Origin: Nitratiruptor sp. YY08-10
Lineage (GTDB): Bacteria > Campylobacterota > Campylobacteria > Campylobacterales > Nitratiruptoraceae
Length of the DNA: 64,000 nucleotides
Direction: 5' to 3'
Assembly (NCBI RefSeq): GCF_016629565.1
Contig: NZ_AP023057.1
Coordinates: forward strand, 806,001-870,000
This document shows, piece after piece, positions 1 to 8,261 of the stretch; position 1 is the stretch's first letter; every line of letters begins with the position of its first letter. Below the pieces are notes generated by a model. The model had not been told where the DNA came from and made no database searches. It worked only from the letters and a program-made list of their open reading frames with translations. Both the position numbers and the translations under genes were made by a program.

Positions 1-779
1 GTGCCAGCGAAGCGGTTGTGACACTCAGTAACGGTCTTGGCTATAAAGCTATCCTGGTAGGAGCCGACCCATCGCATGATTTGGCGGTACTGAAAATCAA
101 ACCGATTCCAGGCATTATGAAGCCGGTTATCATTGGAGATAGCGATAAGCTGAGAGTTGGACAAATCGTGTATGCTATTGGCAATCCCTTTGGGTTGGAT
201 TGGACGATGACGATGGGCATCATCTCAGCACTCAATCGTGTCATCGATGAGGAGAGCGGAGCCAAAATCAAAGGGGCCATCCAAACCGATGCTCCTATCA
301 ATCCCGGAAACTCCGGAGGACCACTTCTAGATAGTGCTGGCAGAGTAATCGGTGTCAATACCGCAATATACAGTCCCAGCGGTGCGAGTGCCGGGATCGG
401 CTTTGCCATTCCCATCAATACAGTCAATAGGGTAGTGAGTTCACTTATTGCGTATGGTCGTTATCTGCCTCCAAGGCTTGGTGTAGAGAGTGATGATCGT
501 ATCAATAGAGTTTTGCAAAAAAGATTTGGAATAGAAGGGGTTGCGGTTTTAAAAGTCGATCCTCAAAGCCCGGCGGCAGTAGCGGGGCTCAAACCGACTA
601 TACTCTATCCTGATGGACGAATAGTTTTTGGCGATATTATCGTGGCTGTCAATGGCAAAAAGGTGCACAGTTTCCAAGAACTGCAAGATATGTTGGAGCA
701 GTTTAACCATGGAGATGAAATTACTCTAACAGTTCTACGGGGCAGAGAAACAGTACATATCAAGGTACGTTTACAATAA
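1..779 (+). CDS. HtrA/DegP-like serine protease, 3' part (5' end outside window)
   Basis: The gene is already open at the left edge; the reading frame begins at base 3, and 5' sequence carrying the catalytic His is missing. The visible part is the C-terminal half of a trypsin-fold periplasmic protease: the Asp of the triad sits in DPSHDLAVLKI, and the nucleophilic Ser is in the GNSGGPLL motif near base 310. From about base 480 to the stop one PDZ domain follows (GDIIVAVNGKKV is its typical core). By family knowledge such proteins degrade or refold damaged envelope proteins. Only one PDZ domain is present, so it resembles DegS or short HtrA forms more than two-PDZ DegP. The first in-frame GTG at base 18 lies inside the protease fold and is not a real start. 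The stop is TAA at 777-779. Confidence 0.9.
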   Translation, partial: ASEAVVTLSNGLGYKAILVGADPSHDLAVLKIKPIPGIMKPVIIGDSDKLRVGQIVYAIGNPFGLDWTMTMGIISALNRVIDEESGAKIKGAIQTDAPINPGNSGGPLLDSAGRVIGVNTAIYSPSGASAGIGFAIPINTVNRVVSSLIAYGRYLPPRLGVESDDRINRVLQKRFGIEGVAVLKVDPQSPAAVAGLKPTILYPDGRIVFGDIIVAVNGKKVHSFQELQDMLEQFNHGDEITLTVLRGRETVHIKVRLQ

Positions 780-809
780 GATATAATAGAAAAAAAGCAA
801 GGAGCAGTT

Positions 810-1076
810 ATGCTAAAAGATATGTTGACGCTCGGAATCGGCAGTGCACTGCTTGCTAAAGAGAAGGTGGAAGCGGAGATACAAAAGCTTGCTGAAAAGG
901 GGAAGGTCTCAAAAGAGGAGGTAAAAAAAATTATTGAAGAGGCGAAAGAGAAGGGAGAAGAGCAAGAAATCAGGGCCAAACAAGAGCTCAAAAAATTGCT
1001 CAAAGAGGTTGTTTCTGAATTGGGACTTGCAACAAAAAAGGATATCGAAGAGTTGAAGAAGCTCCTTGAAAAATAA
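810..1076 (+). CDS. Small phasin-like coiled-coil protein
   Basis: An 88-residue, lysine/glutamate-rich protein. It has a short hydrophobic N-terminus (LTLGIGSALLAKEKVEAE) and then almost continuous predicted helix with heptad-like spacing. The pattern resembles the phasin / polyhydroxyalkanoate-granule-associated superfamily, small amphipathic helical proteins that coat lipid or polymer surfaces, but similarity at this length is weak. A GGAGCAG ribosome site precedes the ATG. Its 3' end overlaps the UbiB-like kinase gene by 11 bases, so the two are probably translated together. A functional link to that kinase is inference; in gammaproteobacteria UbiB works with small helical accessory factors (UbiJ, UbiK). 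Confidence 0.7.
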   Translation: MLKDMLTLGIGSALLAKEKVEAEIQKLAEKGKVSKEEVKKIIEEAKEKGEEQEIRAKQELKKLLKEVVSELGLATKKDIEELKKLLEK

Positions 1077-2601
1077 CTATTCACTTGGAAGAATTTATAA
1101 GATCTTTCTATTGTTACTCTCTTTTTTCCTATTGATAAAAAAGAGACCTTCATTTTTAGGAATACAACCATATAAACCTCAAAAAATGCGACAAGTCATT
1201 GTCGAACTGGGACCAAGTTTCATTAAACTTTCCCAGGTTCTGGCTACTAGAGCAGACTTTTTCGACGAGTCGTATCTCAAAGAGCTCAAAACCTTGCATG
1301 ATGAATTACCACCGATGCAAGAAGATGAGTTTCGCAAGGTGTTCCAAAAAGCTTTTACAAACTCTCCATTTGCCTACTTTGACTCAAATCCAATAGCAAG
1401 CGCTTCGATTGGACAGGTGCATAAAGCTATCTTGAAGAGTGGAGAAGAGGTTGCCGTCAAACTGAGACGTTACAACATAGAAAAACGTATTCGAAGCGAT
1501 ATCAGGATCTTAAAAGGGATCAATCTTCTCTTTCGTCCGCTTTTTAGCGAATATACAAAAAACTCAATAGAGGCTGTGATAAACGAATTTTCCGATATGA
1601 TTATCCAAGAGGTGAGTCTTACAAAAGAGCTGCAAAACCTTAAAAAGTTTGCAAAAACCTATGCGCATTGCAAGATTTTATTTCCCAAACCTTATGAATA
1701 TTATTGCAGCGACGATGCACTTGTCATGAGTTTTATGGATGGTGTTCGGTTCGATGACAAAAAGGCGCTCCAGCGGATGGGTATCGACTTCCATCAGATA
1801 TTGGAGCGGCTCATCGAATTTTATGCGGAACAGATGCTTATCGTCGGTTTTTTTCATGCCGATCCCCATCCGGGAAATCTTTTGATCAATGAAAGAGGTG
1901 AGCTTATACTGCTTGATTTTGGAATGGTCAAAAGAATTCCAAATGACGTGCGAGTCGCTATTATCGAGATGGTGAAATCTGCTTATGAAAAAGATTATGA
2001 ACTCTACATCACCAATGCAAAAAAACTTGGTGTTATAGCGTATGAAGCACCAAAAGGTGCAACTGCAGAGCTTGTGGAAAATATGTTTGAAATTTTTAGT
2101 AATGAGCGTTTGAATGCACTCAATATGCAAAAACTGGCTTTTGAACTTCTTGAATCGATGAGGGATCTGCCTTTTAAACTGCCTCAGGAGGCGATATATA
2201 TCCTTAGAGCCAGCGCGATTATTGAAGGACTTGGAACCACGTATATAGAAAATTTTAACGGAGTGAAGGATATATTGCCGATTTTACAAAAAAATATTCC
2301 AAGAGCATTGGGATATAAAGATTCAATACTTCAAATGATTTTTGATGAGATCAAGCAGAGTCCTTATATAGCCAGAGATTTCAAGACCACTATCAAAAAG
2401 GCCAGTGAAGGTGATCTTGAAGTGCAGATGTCACTTTTGCAGCTCGAATGGCTCAAAAAGGAGGCAAGAGAGTATTTCAAACCAATTGTGCTCAGTTTTG
2501 CTGGGATGCTTCTTGGAATTTTGCTGGTCTTGCTTGGCTTGAAGGAAATTGGGGCGGCAATTTTTGCTGCCGCCTTTTTAAAACTGCTTTTCTCTTTTTA
2601 G
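1066..2601 (+). CDS. UbiB/AarF (ABC1)-family atypical kinase
   Basis: A 511-residue protein starting at TTG inside the end of the preceding gene. Family hallmarks in order: FIKLSQ at the signature KxGQ position (Gly replaced by Ser), the alanine-rich loop as ASASIGQVHKA, the ATP-binding Lys in GEEVAVKLRR, the catalytic HADPHPGNLL, and metal-binding LDFGMV. Two hydrophobic helices at the C-terminus (about residues 475-511) anchor it to the inner membrane, as in UbiB. UbiB proteins have ATPase activity and support quinone or lipid metabolism. Campylobacterota use menaquinone, so the usual ubiquinone role does not transfer directly. The stop abuts the convergent rhodanese gene with no spacer. 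Confidence 0.88.
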   Translation: MKNNYSLGRIYKIFLLLLSFFLLIKKRPSFLGIQPYKPQKMRQVIVELGPSFIKLSQVLATRADFFDESYLKELKTLHDELPPMQEDEFRKVFQKAFTNSPFAYFDSNPIASASIGQVHKAILKSGEEVAVKLRRYNIEKRIRSDIRILKGINLLFRPLFSEYTKNSIEAVINEFSDMIIQEVSLTKELQNLKKFAKTYAHCKILFPKPYEYYCSDDALVMSFMDGVRFDDKKALQRMGIDFHQILERLIEFYAEQMLIVGFFHADPHPGNLLINERGELILLDFGMVKRIPNDVRVAIIEMVKSAYEKDYELYITNAKKLGVIAYEAPKGATAELVENMFEIFSNERLNALNMQKLAFELLESMRDLPFKLPQEAIYILRASAIIEGLGTTYIENFNGVKDILPILQKNIPRALGYKDSILQMIFDEIKQSPYIARDFKTTIKKASEGDLEVQMSLLQLEWLKKEAREYFKPIVLSFAGMLLGILLVLLGLKEIGAAIFAAAFLKLLFSF

Positions 2602-3462
2602 TCATTCCCATCTGTATTTTGTAAGTGGTGTATTTGGATCATTTGCCCACTCTTTCATGCTTGCATCGTAGAGTCTGACTTTATTGAAACCGAGTACCCG
2701 ATGAAGGATATACCAATTCATACTTGTTTCAAGTCCACCAGTACAGTAGGTGATAACAGGTCTATCTGGATCGAGTCCCAATCCATCTATAAGCATTTCA
2801 TGTAACGCTTTTGGATCTTTAATCTTCTCATCATGGAAGCTAAAAACCCAGAAATAGCTCGTTGCTTTTGGAATGTGACCGGCTCTTGCGAGTATCTTCT
2901 GTTTTTCGGCTCCAAAATAAAAGATTGGATTTCTTGCATCGATCATGCGAGTTTTGCCGATATGTGCTAGTACCATTGATTTGTCTGCTATAAGTTCAGG
3001 ATGGAAAGTTGCTTTGAAATGAGATTGCTTTGGTAATTGGATTTTATTTGTAAGATTGCCGATTTTTCGATATTCGTCCAATCCACCATCTAAAATAGAG
3101 CTATTGGCAAAACCCATAGCTTCCAATGCAAATGCTATATAGCTCGTTTTTAGAAAATCTTTTCCCCATCGGTGACTGTAAAGAATCACATGCGAGTTTT
3201 GAGTGATTCCAAGAGAACGAATGACTTGTTCCAACTCTTTAGGTGCTTTTAAAAGAGCGTAGTGACCAACTTTTTTTCTCCACAATGCAATTGGAGCATT
3301 AATTGCATTTGGTATATGCTCTTTTTTATAAAGCTTTGGACTGGATACATCTAATATGACGATATTTTTGTCATTCAGATGATTTTTAAGCCAATGGGCG
3401 GAAACGAAAGGCTCAGCTGCAATAAGGGCTAGTGAAAAACAGAGTAGGATCACTTTTTTCAT
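2602..3462 (-). CDS. Exported two-domain rhodanese (thiosulfate sulfurtransferase)
   Basis: A 286-residue protein with an N-terminal signal peptide (KKVILLCFSLALIAAEP) and two rhodanese domains. The N-terminal domain has lost its active cysteine (the corresponding loop reads ILYSHRWG). The C-terminal domain keeps the catalytic loop CTGGLETS with Cys240. It should move sulfane sulfur from thiosulfate or a similar donor to a thiophilic acceptor in the periplasm. The start codon overlaps the stop of the ferritin-like gene (ATGA) and has an AGGAGAG ribosome site, so the pair is one transcription unit. Specific donor and acceptor cannot be read from sequence. Confidence 0.9.
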   Translation of the reverse strand: MKKVILLCFSLALIAAEPFVSAHWLKNHLNDKNIVILDVSSPKLYKKEHIPNAINAPIALWRKKVGHYALLKAPKELEQVIRSLGITQNSHVILYSHRWGKDFLKTSYIAFALEAMGFANSSILDGGLDEYRKIGNLTNKIQLPKQSHFKATFHPELIADKSMVLAHIGKTRMIDARNPIFYFGAEKQKILARAGHIPKATSYFWVFSFHDEKIKDPKALHEMLIDGLGLDPDRPVITYCTGGLETSMNWYILHRVLGFNKVRLYDASMKEWANDPNTPLTKYRWE

Positions 3463-3974
3463 TGGATCTCTCCTTTTATGTTATGGATAAACTCTTGGAT
3501 ATCTTCATACAGTCCTTGTAAATCCTCTTCATGCTCCACTTCATCAGCCAATATCTGGCTCACTATATCGTATGTGACTATATCTTTTCCCTGTGTGATT
3601 TCAGCTAATCGGCTATAGACTTCAATGGCACATTGCTCCCCTTTGATGGCTTGTTCCAAAACATTTAACACATTAGGATTTGTGGGAGCTTCATAAGCAC
3701 AGTTTGCATGAATGAACCAATCTTTTGGATGTAACAGCGGCTCTCCTCCAAGTTGCAAAATTCTGTCTGCCACCATGGTGGCATGCCTCAGTTCATCAGC
3801 AGCGTGCTGGTTCAGTTCGGCTACAACACCATCTTTCATGATCCCTTTTACAACTTTCGCTTCAATAAAATATTGATAATAGGCCAGCCACTCATCGGCA
3901 TAGGCCTTGTTGAGTAGCGCTATGATTTCGTTCGCTTCTATTCCTTTGAGGATGCTTATCCCTTTTCGTGCCAT
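3459..3974 (-). CDS. Ferritin-like di-iron protein (Dps/bacterioferritin-like)
   Basis: A 171-residue four-helix protein with carboxylate/histidine ligands spaced as in ferritin-like di-iron centres: Glu28 (ADEWLAYYQY), Glu61 and His64 (ADELRHATM, ExxH), Glu113 (KGEQCAIE), and Glu145 with His148 (ADEVEHEEDL, second ExxH). This arrangement fits bacterioferritin-related Dps-like proteins, which oxidise and store iron or consume peroxide. ATG start with AAGGAGA upstream. It is divergent from a Fur/PerR-type regulator across a 144-base AT-rich gap, which suggests iron- or peroxide-responsive control. Membership between Dps-like and bacterioferritin-like is unresolved. Confidence 0.88.
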   Translation of the reverse strand: MARKGISILKGIEANEIIALLNKAYADEWLAYYQYFIEAKVVKGIMKDGVVAELNQHAADELRHATMVADRILQLGGEPLLHPKDWFIHANCAYEAPTNPNVLNVLEQAIKGEQCAIEVYSRLAEITQGKDIVTYDIVSQILADEVEHEEDLQGLYEDIQEFIHNIKGEIQ

Positions 3975-4071
3975 TGTATCTCCTTTGTTTAGATCATTAT
4001 CGCTAAATTATACTTATAGAAAAATTAACTCTAAAGAAAAAAAATATCAATAAATATTCTTATTTCCAACT

Positions 4072-4085
4072 TAATTAAATAATTA
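4072..4085. promoter_or_regulatory. Possible Fur/PerR operator between divergent ferritin-like and regulator genes
   Basis: The intergenic region carries TAATTA-AA-TAATTA, an AT-only inverted repeat. Fur and PerR boxes are AT-rich dyads of similar size. It lies about 35 bases upstream of the regulator start. In such AT-rich DNA a dyad of this kind can arise by chance, so this is a candidate only. Confidence 0.3.
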
Positions 4086-4118
4086 TGTAGTAAAATTTTT
4101 GACAATCAAGGATGAATC

Positions 4119-4556
4119 GTGTATAAATGCAGTAAATATAAAGGGGGGAAAGTGGAAAACCGCTATCAGATTTATACAGATATGCTCAAAAGCAAAGAAC
4201 TCAAATCCACGCCTCAACGGGTCGCAATGCTTAATATTCTTGATCAAAAAGGGCATGCCGATATTGAAGATATTTATAGTGAAATAAAAAAAGAGTTTGT
4301 CACTATCTCTTTGGCTACTGTCTATAAAAATATCAATACAATGCTGGATTCAGGGATTATCCAAGAGATAAAAATCCCTTACAGAAAAAGTAAGTTTGAA
4401 GTAACGAAGCATAAACACAGCCATTTTGTTTGCCAAAAGTGTGGAGAAGTATATGATATAGATGAACCAAAATGTCTAGAGATAGAATTGCCTGAAGGAT
4501 TTAAGCCAACTGAATCCTCTGTGATGATTCTAGGTATTTGCGATAAGTGTCAATAG
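4119..4556 (+). CDS. Fur-family metalloregulator, PerR-like
   Basis: A 145-residue regulator: winged helix (TPQRVAMLNIL ... ISLATVYKNINTMLDSG) followed by the dimerisation/metal domain. The histidine-rich KHKHSHFVCQKCG segment gives regulatory-metal ligands. Cys105/Cys108 and Cys141/Cys144 form the structural zinc site. The start used is GTG 4119, preceded by AAGGA with six bases of spacing. An in-frame GTG at 4152 follows GGGGGG at only three bases and would remove 11 residues lying before the conserved fold. Its position opposite a ferritin-like gene suggests a peroxide/iron-stress regulator that controls this locus. Fur versus PerR identity needs phylogeny. Confidence 0.88.
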   Translation: MYKCSKYKGGKVENRYQIYTDMLKSKELKSTPQRVAMLNILDQKGHADIEDIYSEIKKEFVTISLATVYKNINTMLDSGIIQEIKIPYRKSKFEVTKHKHSHFVCQKCGEVYDIDEPKCLEIELPEGFKPTESSVMILGICDKCQ

Positions 4557-4559
4557 TTT

Positions 4560-5336
4560 TTAGATATGAAAAGCCGCTACAACAGGTGCATGATCGCTTG
4601 GAGTAGGAGATCTTCTCTTTCTCGTCCACATATCCACTTCAATCGATTCGCATCGCTCTTTCATGGGCGGTGAAGTGAGGATATAGTCGATTCGCATTCC
4701 TTCGTCTCTCCATACGGCACCGTTTTTGTAATCCCACCAGGTAAACTGTTTTGTATCGGGATGGCATTGACGAAACAGATCAACAAGACCTATAGATAAA
4801 AAATCTTCAAAAGCCTCTCGCTCATCGTCCATAAAGCCGATCGTGCCGCGAAGCAGTTCAGCATCCCACACATCGATATCTTCTCTTGCCACGTTCATAT
4901 CACCTACGACTACAATATTCTCTTTGTTGAGATCAAATTGGTGTATATACTCTTTGAGTTGTTTGAAAAACTGGAGCTTGTAGATATGTTTTTCTCCATC
5001 AAAATCTCCATGGGGAGCATAGACATTGCAAATTTCAATATCTTCTATTTTAGCTCTTATCAGTCGTTTCTGTTCATCCCAAATGGGATCGCCAAATCCT
5101 TTTTGCACCTCTTTAAAACCATATTTTGAACATATAGCTACCCCATTATAGGCTTTTTGGCCAAAAACGGCGCACTGAAAGCCAAGCTCTTCAAAATCTT
5201 TGAAAGGAAATCGATTCTCTTCACATTTGATCTCTTGCAGACATAAAACATCCACAGGATTTTTCTCAGATAGCCATCTTTTGACCAGTTCAAGTCTGGC
5301 ATTGATGGAGTTGACGTTAAACGTTGCTATTTTCAT
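4560..5336 (-). CDS. xth: Exodeoxyribonuclease III (AP endonuclease)
   Basis: A 258-residue EEP-fold nuclease of the ExoIII/APE1 family, which cleaves DNA at abasic sites and trims 3' ends in base-excision repair. Motifs: N-terminal ATFNVNSINAR, metal Glu in LCLQEIKCEE, NVYAPHGD, VVGDMNVA, RIDYIL, and terminal SDHAPVVA with the catalytic Asp-His. The start is placed at ATG 5336, with GGAG ten bases upstream. An in-frame TTG at 5345 would put the ribosome site directly against the codon. It overlaps the small upstream membrane-protein gene by 20 bases and ends three bases from the convergent fur-like gene. Confidence 0.93.
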   Translation of the reverse strand: MKIATFNVNSINARLELVKRWLSEKNPVDVLCLQEIKCEENRFPFKDFEELGFQCAVFGQKAYNGVAICSKYGFKEVQKGFGDPIWDEQKRLIRAKIEDIEICNVYAPHGDFDGEKHIYKLQFFKQLKEYIHQFDLNKENIVVVGDMNVAREDIDVWDAELLRGTIGFMDDEREAFEDFLSIGLVDLFRQCHPDTKQFTWWDYKNGAVWRDEGMRIDYILTSPPMKERCESIEVDMWTRKRRSPTPSDHAPVVAAFHI

Positions 5337-5505
5337 GCTTTTCAAGCTCCTCTAAAATCTCTTTATTGAGTTTTTTCTGATCAATTTCAAACTGCTCCTC
5401 TTTCTCTTTTGGCTTTCGAAACTCAAGATAGGTCCCTACAAGTCCCACTAAAAGAATAAAAGCAAAAATGAGTATTTTGCTCAGATCCCCACCTTTGAGT
5501 TCCAT
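5317..5505 (-). CDS. Small single-pass membrane protein of unknown function
   Basis: A 62-residue protein: short N-terminus (MELKGGDLSK), one hydrophobic segment (ILIFAFILLVGLVGTYL), then a charged helical tail rich in Glu and Lys. The ATG at 5505 shares its A with the TGA stop of the sixA-like gene (TGATG) and has CTGGAG just upstream, which supports this start over longer in-frame reads that overlap sixA. It sits between sixA and xth. I recognise no family; a membrane-tethered coiled coil is all that can be said. Confidence 0.7.
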   Translation of the reverse strand: MELKGGDLSKILIFAFILLVGLVGTYLEFRKPKEKEEQFEIDQKKLNKEILEELEKHENSNV

Positions 5506-5981
5506 CAGCACTCCAGATGGCGTAAAAGCTTTGGATAGATCATGCCTGTAAGTTCGAAAATATGATCTCCCTGCAATAGTGTGACGGAACCCTTCTTGAT
5601 ATGGATGTTTGCCTCTTCGCATCCAATTAAGTGAGAGACAGTTTGTGAGATGTCGGGTTCGTGTCCTACGAAAGCTACATTGTGATAACCACGGAAACGC
5701 TCAATTATCTCTTCATATTTGAGCGGTGACGCTCCTGGATTGAGTCTGGAAGTTTCATAATATTTTGCATTGGGATAGACTTCTTGTAACAGTTTGGCTG
5801 TCTGAACCGCGCGTACAGCTTTAGAAGATATGATGACATCGATTTGAAACATCAAAGGAAATTTTTTGAAAAACGATTTTGCTTTTTTGATGCCATCTTC
5901 ACTGAGAGGACGCAAAAGATCATCTTGGTGCCATTCATCCCTCGATAAAGCTTTTGCGTGTCTGATAAAAAGCAGTTTCAT
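5505..5981 (-). CDS. sixA: SixA-like phosphohistidine phosphatase
   Basis: A 158-residue histidine-phosphatase-superfamily protein with the catalytic LFIRHAKA motif at the N-terminus and the second conserved His in FVGHEPDIS. Family members remove phosphate from histidine, classically on His-phosphotransfer domains. The length matches SixA rather than phosphoglycerate mutases. It is the first of three overlapping genes (sixA-like, small membrane protein, xth). The substrate in this organism is unknown. Confidence 0.82.
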   Translation of the reverse strand: MKLLFIRHAKALSRDEWHQDDLLRPLSEDGIKKAKSFFKKFPLMFQIDVIISSKAVRAVQTAKLLQEVYPNAKYYETSRLNPGASPLKYEEIIERFRGYHNVAFVGHEPDISQTVSHLIGCEEANIHIKKGSVTLLQGDHIFELTGMIYPKLLRHLEC

Positions 5982-6036
5982 TCAGATCCTTTATGCAATG
6001 GTCCATTTCAATTATAGGCCTCTTGATCTTAATCTA

Positions 6037-7059
6037 TTATAAGATAAGCATTGCATCGCCATAGCTGTAAAATCGGTACTCTTTCTCTATCGCCTCTTGA
6101 TAGACTCTTTTGGTCGTTTCCAGACCTATGAATGAGGCTACCAGCATGATGAGCGTCGATTTTGGAAGATGAAAATTGGTAAGAAGATAGTCGACTCTTT
6201 TTGGTCGATTGAGAGGATGTAAAAAAAGGTCGCACTCTCCAAAGCTCTTTTTTGTCCGGACAAAATATTCGATGGTTCTTGTGACGGTGGTACCAACTGC
6301 CAGGATTTTTTTATCACTTTCTATTACTTGGATCGTCTCTTTAGGAATTTCATAATATTCTGAATGCATTGCGTGCTCGGTGATGAGAGTAGTCTCTACC
6401 GGTTTGAATGTTCCGGCTCCTACATGGAGTGTCACAAAATGGAATGGAAACTTTTTTTGCATAGAATTGAGCATCTGCTCAGTAAAATGTAGTGATGCCG
6501 TAGGGGCTGCAACGGCCCCGGCTTTTTTGGCGAAGATCGGTTGATAGTTTTTTTCATCCTCTTTTTTCGCCGCTCGATCAATATATGGTGGGAGCGGAAT
6601 TAAGCCAATGTGATCAAGAATCGGCAAAAGTTCATGAAAGGATAGCCGTTTATCGTTGTGATAAAATGTGACGATTCTTGTTCCATCTTCACCCAGTTCT
6701 TCTACTTTGGCTTGAAGACCTTCAGAAAATTCAAGTTCTGTTCCAACCTTCACTTTTCCTCGGATGAAGACATTGAACCTATCATTTTCCAAGGGGCGAT
6801 TGATAAGTAGCTCTATTTTGCCACCACTGCTTTTATGGCCAAATATTCTGGCTTTTATCACTTTTGTATCGTTGAATATAATATGTGTCTTTTGGGGAAG
6901 AAAATTGGGAAGATTTTTAAAAACTGTATGGGTGATGGTGTCTGTTTTCCTATCATAGACTAAAAGTTTTGCCATATCTGCTGGCTGCACCGGCTCTTTT
7001 GCTATGAGGTGGGAAGGAAGGTGATAGTCGTAGCTATCCACCTTCAAGGGATCGAGCAT
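6037..7059 (-). CDS. queA: tRNA preQ1(34) S-adenosylmethionine ribosyltransferase-isomerase
   Basis: A 340-residue QueA, the queuosine-pathway enzyme that transfers and isomerises the ribose of SAM onto preQ1 in the tRNA wobble position. Recognisable segments: DYHLPSHLIAKEPV at the N-terminus, FNDTKVIKARIFG, and the conserved TLHVGAGTFKPV and NFHLPKSTLIMLVASF near the C-terminus. Length is typical. The ATG shares one base with the tatC stop (TAATG), and a GAGGAG site lies inside the tatC 3' end, so translation follows tatC. Confidence 0.96.
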   Translation of the reverse strand: MLDPLKVDSYDYHLPSHLIAKEPVQPADMAKLLVYDRKTDTITHTVFKNLPNFLPQKTHIIFNDTKVIKARIFGHKSSGGKIELLINRPLENDRFNVFIRGKVKVGTELEFSEGLQAKVEELGEDGTRIVTFYHNDKRLSFHELLPILDHIGLIPLPPYIDRAAKKEDEKNYQPIFAKKAGAVAAPTASLHFTEQMLNSMQKKFPFHFVTLHVGAGTFKPVETTLITEHAMHSEYYEIPKETIQVIESDKKILAVGTTVTRTIEYFVRTKKSFGECDLFLHPLNRPKRVDYLLTNFHLPKSTLIMLVASFIGLETTKRVYQEAIEKEYRFYSYGDAMLIL

Positions 7060-7796
7060 TATTCGCTCTCCTCGATCTCTTCTTCAGGTTGAGCTGGATT
7101 GACTATTTTTGCTATCAGAATGGAAACACCGTATAAAATAACCAGCGGTCCAGCCATCAAGAGCTGACTGAGCACATCTGGTGGAGTGAGCAAAGCTGCG
7201 ACTAAAAAGATGATGATGATGGCGTATTTGAAAAAGCTTTTGAGGCTCTCGTCTGTGACTAGGCCGAGCTTTGCTAGGAAAAATGTGATAACAGGGAGTT
7301 CAAAAGCAATGCCAAAGCCTATCATCAGTTTTGTAAAAAAGCCGACATACTCTCCAATACTTGGCAGTGCGGTAAAGAGTTGGGAGCCAAAGTTGATCAA
7401 ATAACTAAAGCCAAAAGGAAAGACCACATAATAGGCAAAAAGTGCTCCTGTAACAAACATTCCCGTTGCAGCAATCACAAATGGTAAAACAAGTTTTTTT
7501 TCATGTTCATACAGTCCTGGAGCGATAAAAAGCCACAACTGCCAAAATATGACTGGCAAACTGACGATCAAAGAAGCAAAAAAGGAGACTTTGAGTGCAG
7601 TGAAAAACGCCTCTCCAACTTTGGTAAAGATAACATTGCTTCCTGGCGGAAGGGCTTGTTTCAAAGGCATGATCATCCAATCTAGAATATGTTCCCAAAA
7701 TCCGAAACAGATAACAAACATCACAAAAAGTGTTGCGATGATAATGAGGAGTCTTTTACGAAGTTCTGCTAAATGGGGTTTGAGTTCTTCAAACAT
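7059..7796 (-). CDS. tatC: Twin-arginine translocase subunit TatC
   Basis: A 245-residue six-helix membrane protein and core receptor of the Tat pathway, which exports folded, often cofactor-containing proteins. The conserved N-terminal HLAELRKRLL and FWQLWLFIAPGLYEHEKK regions that bind the twin-arginine signal are present, and hydrophobic spans follow at regular spacing. It overlaps tatB by eight bases and is followed by queA. No tatA lies adjacent, so that subunit must be elsewhere. Confidence 0.96.
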   Translation of the reverse strand: MFEELKPHLAELRKRLLIIIATLFVMFVICFGFWEHILDWMIMPLKQALPPGSNVIFTKVGEAFFTALKVSFFASLIVSLPVIFWQLWLFIAPGLYEHEKKLVLPFVIAATGMFVTGALFAYYVVFPFGFSYLINFGSQLFTALPSIGEYVGFFTKLMIGFGIAFELPVITFFLAKLGLVTDESLKSFFKYAIIIIFLVAALLTPPDVLSQLLMAGPLVILYGVSILIAKIVNPAQPEEEIEESE

Positions 7797-8166
7797 TCAC
7801 TTGATCCTTATCTTCATCAATCAGTTTTTTCTTTTTGAATTTCACAACTTCTCTTTTTGGTTCGCTCTCGATTGCCGATTTGATCTCTTCCACTTCTGCT
7901 AATGGGTCTTCTTGAAGTTCTGCGGTGATGGAGCCCATCTCTTCTGTGACAGATCGAAACTTCTCTTTGTATTCGAGAGCTTCTTCTTTGAGTTCAGTGA
8001 GTTTTACTTCCTGCTCTAACTGCGTTTTTGCATCGTTTACTGCTCTTTTGACACTTCTGAAAAACTTGGCCACATCCACGAGAAATTGCGGCAATTTGTC
8101 AGGACCCAAAAATATCACTGCTACTACGGCAATCATCAATATCTCAGTAAAACCCATTCCAAACAT
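7789..8166 (-). CDS. tatB: Twin-arginine translocase subunit TatB
   Basis: A 125-residue protein with one N-terminal membrane helix (MGFTEILMIAVVAVIFLGPDKLP), the Phe-Gly/Leu-Gly-Pro hinge, an amphipathic helix (VDVAKFFRSVKRAVNDAK) and an acidic then lysine-rich tail. The longer tail and GPDKLP sequence favour TatB over TatA. It is first in the tatB-tatC-queA unit. Confidence 0.9.
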   Translation of the reverse strand: MFGMGFTEILMIAVVAVIFLGPDKLPQFLVDVAKFFRSVKRAVNDAKTQLEQEVKLTELKEEALEYKEKFRSVTEEMGSITAELQEDPLAEVEEIKSAIESEPKREVVKFKKKKLIDEDKDQVNV

Positions 8167-8261
8167 AAAGAGTTCCTTATCGGAATTTTGGAAAATTGTA
8201 CATCAAAAGATATTACAATTTGATAAAGTATCATATCCTAATCCATAATAAAAGGGGAAGA

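Noticed and set aside
810-1076. TatA or Tat accessory reading of the small helical protein
   Set aside because: Its N-terminus lacks a full membrane span and the Phe-Gly hinge; the tat genes are a separate group at 7059-8166.
605-1171. A 188-codon minus-strand frame over the phasin-like gene
   Set aside because: Ser/Phe-rich complement of a Lys/Glu-rich coding region; it spans three real genes and has no support.
4152-4154. Alternative GTG start for the Fur/PerR-like gene
   Set aside because: Its G-rich upstream sequence is only three bases away, while GTG 4119 has AAGGA at normal spacing. It remains possible.
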